Of a DNA stretch of 64,000 nt, positions 8,729 through 17,533 are shown piece after piece. Below the pieces are notes generated by a model. It searched no databases, was not told the DNA's origin, and worked only from the letters and a program-made list of their open reading frames with translations. Both the position numbers and the translations under genes were made by a program. Origin of the DNA: Vibrio xiamenensis (lineage in GTDB: Bacteria > Pseudomonadota > Gammaproteobacteria > Enterobacterales > Vibrionaceae); assembly GCF_900100015.1 (NCBI RefSeq), contig NZ_FNDD01000016.1:43771-107770 (forward strand), in the 5' to 3' direction. Every line of letters begins with the position of its first letter. The first letter of the stretch is position 1.

Positions 8729-9313
8729 TTACTGATATTTGATGATGAAGTTAAATGCGCGGTTTAACGGCCTATTTTCATTAGCCGTAGGCACGACATT
8801 TGACGCGTCAAAGGTTAATTTCCCGGTGTTTGACGTGTCTGTTGTTTTTGGGGTGTTGGCATTGGAGTATCCGGTCTGCTTAGTAAAGGCGCCAGATACA
8901 ACCCCTCTAAAATTGTATGTCTCAGCAACGTAGGTGATTGTGCCAGTCAGGTTACGGATCGCATCGCTTTGAGCGGTTTTCACCGTACTGTTTGTGCCGC
9001 CCGTTCCACGCGGGAAATAGCCGCGCATATCGGGAATCCAAGTACCAATGACCTTTGAAAGGAGAGGGTAAGTCGTATTAATACCGGTTTGGCCTGTCAT
9101 TCTAACCCAACCGGCAGGGATGGTGTTCGATGGCCACATAACGATCGAGCCAATCGGTAGACCTTCACCAAGGGAACCCGAAAAACTCGCTGCTTCCGTA
9201 ACGGAAGAGTTCGGTACAGACGTTGAATCGACCGTGCTGGCTATGGCGGGATTGCCAAATGACATTACCGCGATAAAAAGAGTGGCCAGATACTTATTTA
9301 GATAGCGTCTCAT
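8729..9313 (-). CDS. Secreted phage-tail-collar domain protein (copy 2)
   Basis: 194 aa with signal peptide MRRYLNKYLATLFIAVMSF...A. The segment VDSTSVPNSSVTEAASFSG is identical to copy 1 at 4299-4877. The collar core follows: IGSIVMWPSNTIPAGWVRMTGQT, YPLLSKVIGTW, PDMRGYFPRGTGG, and RPLNRAFNFIIKYQ at the end. The two proteins differ mainly in the middle and in loops of the collar, the pattern expected of surface recognition modules. The 60-80 bp upstream of both genes are also related (GCCTTATAxATAGTT, GAGAGCTTACTATCTAA), so the duplication included the promoter. It lies upstream of the bacteriocin in the same direction. Confidence 0.75.
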   Translation of the reverse strand: MRRYLNKYLATLFIAVMSFGNPAIASTVDSTSVPNSSVTEAASFSGSLGEGLPIGSIVMWPSNTIPAGWVRMTGQTGINTTYPLLSKVIGTWIPDMRGYFPRGTGGTNSTVKTAQSDAIRNLTGTITYVAETYNFRGVVSGAFTKQTGYSNANTPKTTDTSNTGKLTFDASNVVPTANENRPLNRAFNFIIKYQ

Positions 9314-9907
9314 GCCTTGCCTTATAAATAGTTTGAGAGAGCTTACTATCTAAGGCAATTACCACTGAATGAACATATTCAGCTGTTAAGTCAGTGAGGC
9401 GGTTTAGTTCGCAAGCTGTACACATAGGCTTCATGGGTACGCCTGCTGGTGGTTATAGAACAAAATGAAGAGGCAGAATCACAATTAAATTGTTGATATC
9501 AAAAGGGCTAGTTAAAGTGACCCTGCGTTTGTATTATTAGACTCCTATTTTGATACGGCCTCAAAAAACCTTGAGCATATTGCCACCAGCCTTTGGACAG
9601 AGGCTGGTTTTTTTTGTCTAACACAAGGTGACGCCGTCACTTAATGGTTGGCACCATTCAGATTTAGGCCTCTTGTAGCTGACGAATAAAGAATCAAACT
9701 TGTTGTAACTCATCTCTGAGTTACAAAGTGCCAACTGTGAGGGTTCTGGACATAAATGTGTCAGCGACATTATTAATTTTGAAAATCATTAATTAGTTTA
9801 AGTATCCTGTTACTTGGTATTCTTATCTGAAACACCCATAAATCTTCTGAATTTACATGACCAAAAAATGCCAACCAGAGCGGTTGGCATTTTTTCTTTT
9901 GATAAAA
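9314..9907. other. Gene-free interval with two terminators
   Basis: The first part resembles the upstream region of collar copy 1. A rightward terminator (ACCAGCCT / AGGCTGGT, then eight T) is at 9585-9616. A bidirectional one (AAAATGCCAACC / GGTTGGCATTTT) at 9863-9895 ends the arylsulfatase gene. The rest holds nothing recognisable. Confidence 0.5.
9863..9895 (-). terminator. Terminator of the sulfatase operon
   Basis: A strong symmetrical hairpin, TGCCAACC-loop-GGTTGGCA, flanked by A and T runs, just past the arylsulfatase stop. Confidence 0.8.
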
Positions 9908-12292
9908 TTAGTTAATTATCGGTTGCGTTGGGGCAACTTCTAAATCAACGTTCTTAATTTGGCCATTAAACTTGAACGGTGCTTTTTCAGTGTATGCAGG
10001 CATAACAGGCGCACCTAAATCGACACCAATATCCAGAGTTTCTGTTGCAGAGAATCGCGATGGAACCGCGTGTTCAACTTTACCAGAACCCACTTTCTTA
10101 TCATTGATGTACAGTTCGACTGTGCCGCCATTAAAGTCTTTCAGGAAGCGGAAGGGCTCTTGTTTGTAAACGGCAGAAAGTTTTACATCGCCATCAGGGA
10201 TCGAAGAGCTAGACTCGATGGTGTAGTAACCTTTACCAAAGAAGTTATAGCCGTACACTAGCTTGCCGTTGTCAGTATAGAATGACAAACCGGCAGAGCT
10301 ACCGCCCATAGCCAATAATACACCATCCGCTTTCTGACCTTTTGCCACATTTACATAAGCGTCAATACGGTGATTGCGTTGGTATACATCCGGAGCAGAA
10401 CCTTCAGGGATACGATTTGCACTCGCTGTATAGCTGAACTTCGTTTTACCCTTAGTCAAAGAAGGGCGTTCAGGGTTAGACACACGTTCTGCGAATCGGT
10501 CATCCAAAGGATACACTTCATTAATTTCAGCTTGATGGTCGAACTCTTTGATCATCTGTTTCAACTTGTTAGGCATCTGTTTCGCTAAGTCATCCGCCTC
10601 AGAGAAGTCTTGCGCGACGTTGTAAAGCTCCCAGGTCGAGTTTTTAAATCCTACGGAACCACTTAGCTGCCAAGGCACACCGTGGAATGATGCAGCAATC
10701 CAACCATCTTTATAGATAGCGCGGTGACCACCGGTTTCAAAATACTGAATCGTACGGTGAGACTTCGCGTTAGGCTGATTGAACGAATAAACCATGCTGG
10801 TACCAGCCATTGGTTTTTGCTCTACACCATTTACTGATTTTGGCGCTGGGATTTTTGCAGCTTCAAGAATTGTTGGCGTAATGTCCACAACATGGTGGAA
10901 CTGACTTTGAATCGCGCCAGTGTTCTTGATTTTCGCAGGCCAAGAAACGATTAAACCGTTACGTGTACCACCGAAATGAGAAGGTACGCGTTTCATCCAT
11001 TGGAAAGGTGTTGAACCAGCCCATGCCCACCCCACAGGGTAGTGGTTTTCATGCTTCTCGTTACCCAGTTCATCAATATATTTAAGCTGAGATTCAACAG
11101 TATCTGGCACACCATTTTGTGTCATCACGTTGTTAGTTGTACCCGTTGGCGTACCTTCAGCACTCGCACCGTTGTCGCCCACAATGTACATAATCATGGT
11201 GTTATCAGCATCTGGCATACTTTCAATTTTGTCGATCAAGCGACCAACTTCATAATCAGTGTATGCAAGGAAACCTGCGAACACTTCCATATGGCGAGCA
11301 TAAAGTCGTTTCTGATCTGCACTCAAGCTATCCCATGACTCGATCTCTTTTGGTCGTGGTGTTAGCTTAGTGTCTTTAGGGATGATTCCCATTTTTTTCT
11401 GTCGAGCAAATACCTCTTCACGATATTTATCCCAGCCCATATCAAACTTGCCTTTGAACTTCGCTATCCACTCTTTAGGCGCGTGTAATGGAGCATGAAC
11501 TGCACCCGGAGCGAAATAAGTGAAATAAGGTTTGTCTGGGTTGATCGATTTCTGTTGGTCAATCCAGTAAATCGCGTTATCGACTAAATCTTCATTCAAC
11601 TGATAGCCATCAGAAGGTTTCCTTGTTAACTCTACTGGCGTTGTATCGTTAAATAGTTGAGGCTCCCACTGACTAGTCTCACCGCCATGAAAACCATAGA
11701 AGTGCTGGAATCCCAAACCCGTTGGCCACTGCTCAAATGGACCTGCGGGTGAAGTTTCCCAGTCAGGCGTGTTGTGCCACTTACCGTATGCACTGGTACT
11801 ATAGCCATTGTCTTTTAAAACTTCTGCAATGCTGGCTACTGACTTAGGCCAAATTGTACTGTATGCAGGGAAACCTGTTGAAAGCTCGGTGATGGTTCCG
11901 AAGCCGACTTGGTGATGGTTACGTCCCGTCAGCAACGCAGCACGAGTTGGAGAACTGATCCCCGTAGTGTGGAAGTTGTTATAGGTCACACCGCGTGCAG
12001 CTAATTTGTCGATGTTAGGTGTTGGAATTAAGCCACCAAAACGTCCGGCCTGTCCAAAACCTAAATCATCCAACATGATGACCACTACGTTCGGCGCACC
12101 TTCCGGTGCTTTGATCGGTTGAGGGTAATCAGACTTAGATTGATCGTACGTTTTGCCTATCTTGCCGTTAAACTCAGCGGCTTGCTGAATAGGTAAGACG
12201 GTTCTATCGATAGTATGTGCAGGCGCAGCGTAGCTTGCTGATGAAATCAACAAACTCGTTATCGCCACTATCGGTTTTATTTTTGTTTTCAT
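9908..12292 (-). CDS. Periplasmic arylsulfatase (serine-type, formylglycine dependent)
   Basis: 794 aa with signal peptide (residues 1-23, ending SYAAPA). Sulfatases hydrolyse sulfate esters using a formylglycine made from Cys or Ser in C/S-x-P-x-R. Here the motif is SSPTR, with Ser113 as the modified residue, followed by AALLTGRN. Metal ligands DD75-76 (VIMLDDLGFG) and a later DNGA (IVGDNGASAEG) are present. The C-terminal ~150 residues form a beta-rich accessory region. A Ser-type sulfatase needs an anaerobic-type maturase, and that gene lies 9 bp upstream (12302-13567). Likely substrate is an aryl or polysaccharide sulfate from marine material. Control by the divergent LysR gene is inferred. 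Confidence 0.93.
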   Translation of the reverse strand: MKTKIKPIVAITSLLISSASYAAPAHTIDRTVLPIQQAAEFNGKIGKTYDQSKSDYPQPIKAPEGAPNVVVIMLDDLGFGQAGRFGGLIPTPNIDKLAARGVTYNNFHTTGISSPTRAALLTGRNHHQVGFGTITELSTGFPAYSTIWPKSVASIAEVLKDNGYSTSAYGKWHNTPDWETSPAGPFEQWPTGLGFQHFYGFHGGETSQWEPQLFNDTTPVELTRKPSDGYQLNEDLVDNAIYWIDQQKSINPDKPYFTYFAPGAVHAPLHAPKEWIAKFKGKFDMGWDKYREEVFARQKKMGIIPKDTKLTPRPKEIESWDSLSADQKRLYARHMEVFAGFLAYTDYEVGRLIDKIESMPDADNTMIMYIVGDNGASAEGTPTGTTNNVMTQNGVPDTVESQLKYIDELGNEKHENHYPVGWAWAGSTPFQWMKRVPSHFGGTRNGLIVSWPAKIKNTGAIQSQFHHVVDITPTILEAAKIPAPKSVNGVEQKPMAGTSMVYSFNQPNAKSHRTIQYFETGGHRAIYKDGWIAASFHGVPWQLSGSVGFKNSTWELYNVAQDFSEADDLAKQMPNKLKQMIKEFDHQAEINEVYPLDDRFAERVSNPERPSLTKGKTKFSYTASANRIPEGSAPDVYQRNHRIDAYVNVAKGQKADGVLLAMGGSSAGLSFYTDNGKLVYGYNFFGKGYYTIESSSSIPDGDVKLSAVYKQEPFRFLKDFNGGTVELYINDKKVGSGKVEHAVPSRFSATETLDIGVDLGAPVMPAYTEKAPFKFNGQIKNVDLEVAPTQPIIN

Positions 12293-12301
12293 TAAGTTTC
12301 C

Positions 12302-13567
12302 TTAAGCACTTAGACGTTGTTGAAGAGAAACCTGGCTATTCACTACTTTGGCGTAGAATTTTTTTAGACCAGGGCATAGATAATTGAGTCCAGATTCTCC
12401 TTGCGCTGTCTTGGTAAAACGGTTTTTGGGGCATTCACCAAAACACAAAGAGAGGAAAAAGCACTGGCGACAATCCGAAGGCAAATCCGATGTTTTCGAT
12501 TTGCCAAAAGCTTGCTGTTTGTTTGAAAACACAAGATCCCCCATATGCGTTTCAGCGATGTTGCCGAGCTTATATTCGGGATAAACAAAATGGTCACAGG
12601 AGTAGACGTCACCATTGTGTTCAATGGCTACCGCCTTTCCACAGAACTCAGCCGACACACATTTCTGTGCACCAAAGCCGAACATTTGTGAGATAACGTT
12701 CTCGAATTGATCAACGAAAACCTGACCGAAATCCTTCTTCAACCATTCATCCCACACGGCAGTCAGAAAGGTTCCCCATTGCGTAGCACCTACTGACCAA
12801 TGCGTCAGATAAGTGTCTTTTTCCTGAGGAGAAAGGTTTTTATTCCCAATCTGGATGAGTTCTTGAGTTCGCCACTTATTTGGTGCGTTACTGGTGAAGT
12901 CTTTGGGTTCAACACAAGGAATAAACTGAATGACCTGCGGTTGAACTTCGTCTCGCAGAAAGCGGTAAACCTCAAGAGGAAAGGCACCATTGTCTTGGTT
13001 TACGACACACAAGGCATTAAAAGTGATTTGGTATTTTTTCAGTAACGCAATGGCTTCCATTACCTTATCAAACGATGATTTCCCAGCTCTGTTAACACGG
13101 TGAATATCGTGAAGGTGTTTTGGCCCATCAACAGAAATTCCGACTAAAAACTGATGTTGTTTCAGGAACTGGCACCAATTGTCGTTGAGCAAAATACCGT
13201 TAGTTTGCAGATCGTTTTGGATGGTTTGGTCTGGCTTTTTAAATCGGTTTTGTAGCGCTATGACTTTTTCAAAGAAGGGTAAGCCCATTAACGTAGGTTC
13301 TCCTCCTTGCCAAGTAAAGACCACCTCATCGCCCGTTTGCGCTTCAATATACTGCTTAATGTATAGTGCGAGTGTTTCATCACTCATACCGGCATGTGGC
13401 GGTTGCTCTAAGAGAGACTCTTTATGCAGATAAAAGCAGTAACTACAATCTAAATTACAGCGTGACGCTGAAGGCTTAGAAACAGCATGAAATCGATAAA
13501 TATCATCAGTCAATTTTGGCAACTGTAAATTTGGGGATTCGATATCAAACAGAATCGGTTTTTTCAT
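12302..13567 (-). CDS. Anaerobic sulfatase-maturating enzyme (radical SAM, anSME)
   Basis: 421 aa from ATG 13567 (MKKPILFDIESPNLQLPKL); an upstream in-frame ATG at 13630 overlaps the divergent gene and adds an unlikely leader. The radical SAM cluster CNLDCSYC (Cx3CxxC) lies near residue 36. A FTWQGGEPTLMG motif follows. The C-terminal SPASM-type cysteines are in CVSAEFCGKAVAIEHNGDVYSCDHF, CRQCFFLSLCFGECPKNR and CPGL, matching anSME auxiliary Fe-S clusters. The enzyme oxidises the active-site Ser or Cys of sulfatases to formylglycine in the cytoplasm. It is followed by the Ser-type sulfatase gene in the same transcript. Confidence 0.92.
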   Translation of the reverse strand: MKKPILFDIESPNLQLPKLTDDIYRFHAVSKPSASRCNLDCSYCFYLHKESLLEQPPHAGMSDETLALYIKQYIEAQTGDEVVFTWQGGEPTLMGLPFFEKVIALQNRFKKPDQTIQNDLQTNGILLNDNWCQFLKQHQFLVGISVDGPKHLHDIHRVNRAGKSSFDKVMEAIALLKKYQITFNALCVVNQDNGAFPLEVYRFLRDEVQPQVIQFIPCVEPKDFTSNAPNKWRTQELIQIGNKNLSPQEKDTYLTHWSVGATQWGTFLTAVWDEWLKKDFGQVFVDQFENVISQMFGFGAQKCVSAEFCGKAVAIEHNGDVYSCDHFVYPEYKLGNIAETHMGDLVFSNKQQAFGKSKTSDLPSDCRQCFFLSLCFGECPKNRFTKTAQGESGLNYLCPGLKKFYAKVVNSQVSLQQRLSA

Positions 13568-13654
13568 TGCGATTGCACTTCTTGGTAGCTTATAAGTGTA
13601 GAAACAGTATAAAGTATGACATTCACTCACGTTAGTAATACCAAGTGTGACAAA

Positions 13655-14542
13655 ATGGAAAGCACGGTTAACCTAAATTTAATTAATTTACTGATTTTAC
13701 TCAAAAAAAATAAAACCATGCGGATGGTGGCAAAAATATTGGGTAAGTCTGAAAGTGCTGTAAGCAAAGATTTATCTAAATTGCGTAAAGATTTTAACGA
13801 TGTTCTCTTTATTAAAACTCAAAATGGCTATGAGCCGTCTCATTATCTAAACCAAATATTTCCGGAACTTGAAGCTGCCTATTTGCAACTTACGAGAGTG
13901 GTAAATAAACCGCTTGAGTTTGACCCTGATCATTATGATGAGTTGATCACAATTGCTATTGCTGATGCAGAATACGATTTATTACTGGATGCGTTGTACC
14001 CAAAACTTGTCAAATATTTTCCACAAGCCAAATTTAATTTTGTTAGTTGGAATAGCAGTTGTTTGCATCAAATCTTAGACGGTAAAATTCAATGTGGTAT
14101 CCACCTCTGGAATGAGCATGTATCTCAAGATATTTATCAAAAGACGATAAAAACCGACCAGATTGTAGCGGCGATGCACCGAGATTACGGCGTAACAGAT
14201 TGGCAGACCTTAAAAGATATGCCGTTTGTATTTATTGATGTACCAGGCTGGAACGAATTTAACTATCGATTTGAGCAAATCCTGCCAGCAGAGCATCGTG
14301 GTGAAGTGCAGTATAAAATTCGCGTCGATAAAATGAAGTCAGCATTGAGGGTTGCAACACATTCACAAATTGCGGTGCAGTTCCCAACTCGCTATTTGAG
14401 CGAAGAGTTTACCGTTATTGCTTATCCGAATGATGTTAAGTTTAATATTGCCTACACGTTTTATTGTGCACAAACCGAAAGATCGAGTCCGCTTATAAAA
14501 TTGATTCATCAATTAATTAAAGAGTGTTATCAGGTTATTTAG
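13655..14542 (+). CDS. LysR-family regulator, divergent from sulfatase operon
   Basis: 295 aa from ATG 13655; an in-frame ATG at 13616 is less likely. The N-terminal winged HTH reads LLKKNKTMRMVAKILGKSESAVSKDLSKLRKDFNDVLFIKTQNGYEPS, followed by a periplasmic-binding-protein-like effector domain. It is divergent from the maturase-sulfatase pair with less than 100 bp between starts, the classic LysR arrangement, so it probably controls those genes. It is related in its HTH to the LysR at 43406-44356, which also stands divergent to a sulfatase-like gene. Confidence 0.88.
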   Translation: MESTVNLNLINLLILLKKNKTMRMVAKILGKSESAVSKDLSKLRKDFNDVLFIKTQNGYEPSHYLNQIFPELEAAYLQLTRVVNKPLEFDPDHYDELITIAIADAEYDLLLDALYPKLVKYFPQAKFNFVSWNSSCLHQILDGKIQCGIHLWNEHVSQDIYQKTIKTDQIVAAMHRDYGVTDWQTLKDMPFVFIDVPGWNEFNYRFEQILPAEHRGEVQYKIRVDKMKSALRVATHSQIAVQFPTRYLSEEFTVIAYPNDVKFNIAYTFYCAQTERSSPLIKLIHQLIKECYQVI

Positions 14543-14904
14543 CTAAAAAGAATTTGGCGCAGATATAACCTGACAGGCACCGAGTCAAAAATGGGTAACA
14601 GAAAGATCTGGCCTGAATTTGTGCACATTATATCCGTTGCTTTCACCCACAAGATGGCAAAAATCCTCCAATAGCACACATTCAGCGCTCTATTCCTCAA
14701 TATCTCAAGCATAGCGAACAAATCGGAGAGGAATAATGTCATTCACTTTCATTCATTACTTTTTGTATATAAAAACTAGTAAATTATCCGGATTACAATT
14801 CGCACCCTAGCTCATTTTGGGGCAATTTTGAGCTATACGCAGGAAGATATGAGTTGGATCTCGGTTGAATACATACCAAAAACGAAAATGGTATTCAAAT
14901 AAGA
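14543..14904. other. Gap with no recognised gene
   Basis: About 360 bp of AT-rich DNA. There is a short ATTTTGGGGCAATTTTG stretch near 14803. No hairpin or reading frame looks real. Confidence 0.4.
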
Positions 14905-15312
14905 TTAGCTCTGTGACACATGATTTTTAAGGGTATTAAGACAATTTGTAGGGTCATACAGTATTTTAAAGCCCTCACTGACAACCTTTAATGTACCAGT
15001 ATCAACTGGAATATAGGCCCAACTTAAAGAACTGAAATTGAACTCTAATTCCCAACCATCTCTGTAAAAAACTCGTACAGTATCTACCACACCCCATTTT
15101 TCTTGGGCTAAATGAACTATCTCTCCAAAGTTTTTTGCCCATTCTGTATTTTCAATGAAACGCATTTGCACTGATGTAAATATGCATATATCAACATCTG
15201 AATCTACCTTGTATTGCCCATTTGCATAGGAACCAACAATTGCGACACCTTCTATTTGGGAATGTTCATCCCCCCAAGTAGTGAGCTGTTTAGTTATTTC
15301 CGTGAAGTTCAA
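14905..15312 (-). CDS. Minimal nucleotidyltransferase-fold protein
   Basis: 135 aa. Residues about 22-42 contain the nucleotidyltransferase core VAIVGSYANGQYKVDSDVDICIF, with GS and DxD metal-binding aspartates. A further acidic strand (ELEFNFSSLSW) may supply the third carboxylate. Related small proteins add nucleotides to proteins or antibiotics, or act as MNT antitoxins paired with HEPN toxins. No HEPN partner lies next to it, so an orphan transferase is more likely. It is followed upstream by the broken Nudix gene on the same strand. Confidence 0.75.
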   Translation of the reverse strand: MNFTEITKQLTTWGDEHSQIEGVAIVGSYANGQYKVDSDVDICIFTSVQMRFIENTEWAKNFGEIVHLAQEKWGVVDTVRVFYRDGWELEFNFSSLSWAYIPVDTGTLKVVSEGFKILYDPTNCLNTLKNHVSQS

Positions 15313-15453
15313 GTTCCATACCCCATACTTTCCAAAACAAATTCACTGCTTATAAAAAAGATAAACTGAAACATTACTAGAATTTAGTTAATTTGAGGCT
15401 ATCGCACCTCACACTCTTTAAGCAACTAGCTACGCTTTGGGGCAGATTCGATT

Positions 15454-15900
15454 TTAATTCTTCATTTGATGGGCTTTAAGTCGTTCGCTTAACTCCCATA
15501 AAGCGATTCGATTTAAATCATACTTGAGAAGTTCGCTCGCCTCAGTTGCCTTACACCAACGGAATTCAGTATGTTCCGAAGATAACTGTGGCTCCCCCGA
15601 AACCTGCACTGAGAATGAGTATTCTGGTATCACATAAGGGTGATCGCTCCATTTTTCATGACAAGAATAAAACATTCTAGGTAACATGCACATAGAATCA
15701 AGTTGAACCCAGTCACTACCTGTTAACGACGTCTCTTCATACAATTCTCTTTTTGCGGCATCGCACAAAGACTCTTAATCTTCTCCACCACCAGAAATTG
15801 CCTGCCATTCACCATTGTCTGTACGGCAAGCAATCAAGAAGATAGGGTATGAAATTTTAAATTTATATGGAAATATCAGAACCTGAAATGGTGCTCTCAC
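15454..15900 (-). pseudogene. Nudix hydrolase interrupted by an in-frame TAA
   Basis: Reading leftward from a GTG at 15900, the frame gives VRAPFQVLIFPYKFKI, then WQAISGGGED, a TAA at 15775-15777, then ESLCDAAKRELYEETSL, and continues to 15454. Joined, this is the Nudix box GGGEDx(E)SxxxAAKRELYEET with the conserved GX5EX7REUXEE pattern. One codon is replaced by a stop. Nudix enzymes hydrolyse nucleoside diphosphates linked to other groups. The break looks recent because the rest of the frame is intact. A restart at the ATG at 15768 would lack the first glycines of the box and is unlikely to be active. Confidence 0.82.
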
Positions 15901-16051
15901 TGTGTTGATTCCACTGTTGTTGCAAATCAATAGATACTACAACCATTAGGAAAAGTTAGGCAATTCTCAGATTACATTATTCTCGGTTTTATTGCGCAAA
16001 CGCGGAAAGGGGCAGAAATCATTCAGAGCAGAATTCTGGATTGTGTTTTTC

Positions 16052-16078
16052 CCAAAACAGCCCCTATTGTCCCCAGAA
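16052..16078. repeat. Left copy of 27-bp direct repeat flanking the mobile mystery module
   Basis: Matches 17507-17533 at 25 of 27 positions; the shared core is ATTGTCCCCAGAA. The two copies are 1455 bp apart and enclose operators, genes A and B and their terminator. Confidence 0.75.
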
Positions 16079-16191
16079 TCTAAATCAAACTAAACCGTTC
16101 ACTTCCTACTCTATTGCTGCCGAAGACGTCAGCACTTCCAAGATGAATTTGACACGATCATTGTCCAGTAAGCAGATAGCCAAACAAGTAG

Positions 16192-16310
16192 TGTATTTTA
16201 TTATCGATACACTTACCTCTCATATGTATCGAAAAACAGATACAAAAAAGTTTATAATGTATTTAAAATAAGATACAATTGGTTTTGTAGTGTATTCAAT
16301 TAGAGATACA
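16192..16310. promoter_or_regulatory. Four 20-bp operators at 33-bp spacing upstream of mobile mystery A
   Basis: Copies at 16192-16211, 16225-16244, 16258-16277 and 16291-16310 share TGTAT-N9-GATACA; the most symmetrical copy is TGTATC-N8-GATACA. Start-to-start spacing is exactly 33 bp each time, about three DNA turns. The last copy ends 5 bp before the ATG of gene A, so a bound repressor would cover the promoter and ribosome binding site. The Xre-type protein A is the obvious candidate binder. Confidence 0.85.
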
Positions 16311-16315
16311 AGGCT

Positions 16316-16804
16316 ATGAAAAAATCCGGTGTCTATGCCGTTGCACTTAAGCAAGTCAAAGCAAAAATCAGCGATTTACTCGATTTATCTGTGCCTAAAC
16401 CGCCGAAAAATGGTTGGGTGCGCAGTATCCGTGAGGCCTTGGGGATGTCGGGCGCGCAATTAGGTGAACGTCTTAATCTCTCTCGTAATCAAGTTTCCAT
16501 ATTGGAGCGTAAAGAAGCCGATGAAACCATCACACTCAAACAACTTAAACAGCTGGCGAGCGGGCTCGATGCCGAACTGGTTTATGCGATTGTTCCGCGT
16601 CAGTCGATTGATGACATGATAGAAGCGCGCGCAATGGAGTTGGCCAAGCAGCGTTTGGCCATGAGCCACCAATCGATGTTTTTAGAAGCGCAGCAGTTAA
16701 CCTCAGAGCAACAACAGCAAGCGCTGGTTCAATTAGCCAATGAGATTAAAACGGGCAGCAACCGAGATTTGTGGAAAGTCAGCTTGCAGGAGAAATACCA
16801 ATGA
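16316..16804 (+). CDS. Mobile mystery protein A (Xre-type HTH)
   Basis: 162 aa. Residues about 33-90 form an HTH: SIREALGMSGAQLGERLNLSRNQVSILERKEADETITLKQLKQLA. The LSRNQVSILER helix and the following TITLKQLKQLASGLDAELVYAIVP segment fit the mobile mystery A family. That family is always found upstream of the Fic-domain mobile mystery B on mobile elements. The stop overlaps the start of B (ATGA), giving coupled translation. It probably represses its own promoter through the four repeated operators immediately upstream and may act as the antitoxin-like partner of B. The C-terminus is Gln-rich and helical. Confidence 0.9.
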   Translation: MKKSGVYAVALKQVKAKISDLLDLSVPKPPKNGWVRSIREALGMSGAQLGERLNLSRNQVSILERKEADETITLKQLKQLASGLDAELVYAIVPRQSIDDMIEARAMELAKQRLAMSHQSMFLEAQQLTSEQQQQALVQLANEIKTGSNRDLWKVSLQEKYQ

Positions 16805-17412
16805 GTCTGTTTGTTGAACCAGAGGGCGCAACCGAACTAAATGCCGATGATGTTGCCGGGCTGAAGTTTGATCACATCACGACTCGCGAAGAGCTTAATG
16901 AGCTTGAAAATGCCAACATACTGCAAGGGTTGAGTTGGTTAGCCTCGACGCCTAAAACCAGCATGGATGACATTCTTTCCATGGCGTTTGTGGAAGAGTT
17001 GCATCAACGTTTGTTTGGTGATGTGTGGGAATGGGCCGGCAGCTACCGTCACCGAGAGTTGAACATTGGTGTCGATCCGCTGAATATCCGGCCAGATTTA
17101 CACAACTTACTGGAAGACATCAAGTGCTGGATTGAGTTTGAACACTATGACAGCCTCGAACTCTCGGCCCGGATACAGCACAGGTTAGTTAAAATTCACC
17201 CTTTTCCTAACGGCAACGGACGTCACTCGCGCATGATGACGGACTACATACGAATGGTACTACTCAAACAAAAGCCTTTAGTTTGGTCCAATACAGATTT
17301 GGATAAACAAAGCCAAGAGCGGGGTGAGTACATTGCGAGCTTACGCCAAGCTGATGCCGGCGATTATGCGCCTTTAATTCAATATCTTCAGGCGAAAGGG
17401 AATGCGACTTAA
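16801..17412 (+). CDS. Mobile mystery protein B (Fic domain)
   Basis: 203 aa from ATG 16801, with AGGAG upstream and a 4-bp overlap with gene A. The Fic core is HPFPNGNGRHSR at residues 133-144; LFGDVWEWAGSYRHRELNIG upstream is the usual Fic lead-in. Fic enzymes transfer AMP or related groups from nucleotides to proteins. The usual Asp/Glu of HPFx(D/E)GNGR is Asn here, which could alter metal binding or the chemistry. Together with gene A it forms a toxin-antitoxin-like pair kept by mobile DNA. A hairpin terminator follows at 17457-17484. Confidence 0.9.
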   Translation: MSLFVEPEGATELNADDVAGLKFDHITTREELNELENANILQGLSWLASTPKTSMDDILSMAFVEELHQRLFGDVWEWAGSYRHRELNIGVDPLNIRPDLHNLLEDIKCWIEFEHYDSLELSARIQHRLVKIHPFPNGNGRHSRMMTDYIRMVLLKQKPLVWSNTDLDKQSQERGEYIASLRQADAGDYAPLIQYLQAKGNAT

Positions 17413-17456
17413 ACCAAGCGTTAAGAGCTAAATATACAATTACAGTGTGGATAGTC

Positions 17457-17484
17457 AAAAGAGGCTGGAACGTCAGCCTCTTTT
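17457..17484 (+). terminator. Terminator after mobile mystery B
   Basis: AAAAGAGGCTG, a loop, CAGCCTCTTTT. A strong, nearly symmetrical hairpin 45 bp past the stop. Confidence 0.85.
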
Positions 17485-17506
17485 CTTTGTAGAGAGAGCA
17501 AGCTCA

Positions 17507-17533
17507 CCAAAACAACCCCCATTGTCCCCAGAA
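17507..17533. repeat. Right copy of 27-bp direct repeat flanking the mobile mystery module
   Basis: 25 of 27 bases match 16052-16078, same orientation. It lies 23 bp past the terminator. Could be attachment-site remnants of a small cassette or a recombination duplication. Confidence 0.75.

Noticed and set aside
14905..15312. MNT/HEPN toxin-antitoxin pair
   Set aside because: The nucleotidyltransferase has no adjacent HEPN gene; the HEPN-like protein at 19694 is too distant.
16041..16271. 76-aa frame upstream of mobile mystery A
   Set aside because: It overlaps the left direct repeat and three operators, has no ribosome site and looks like chance.
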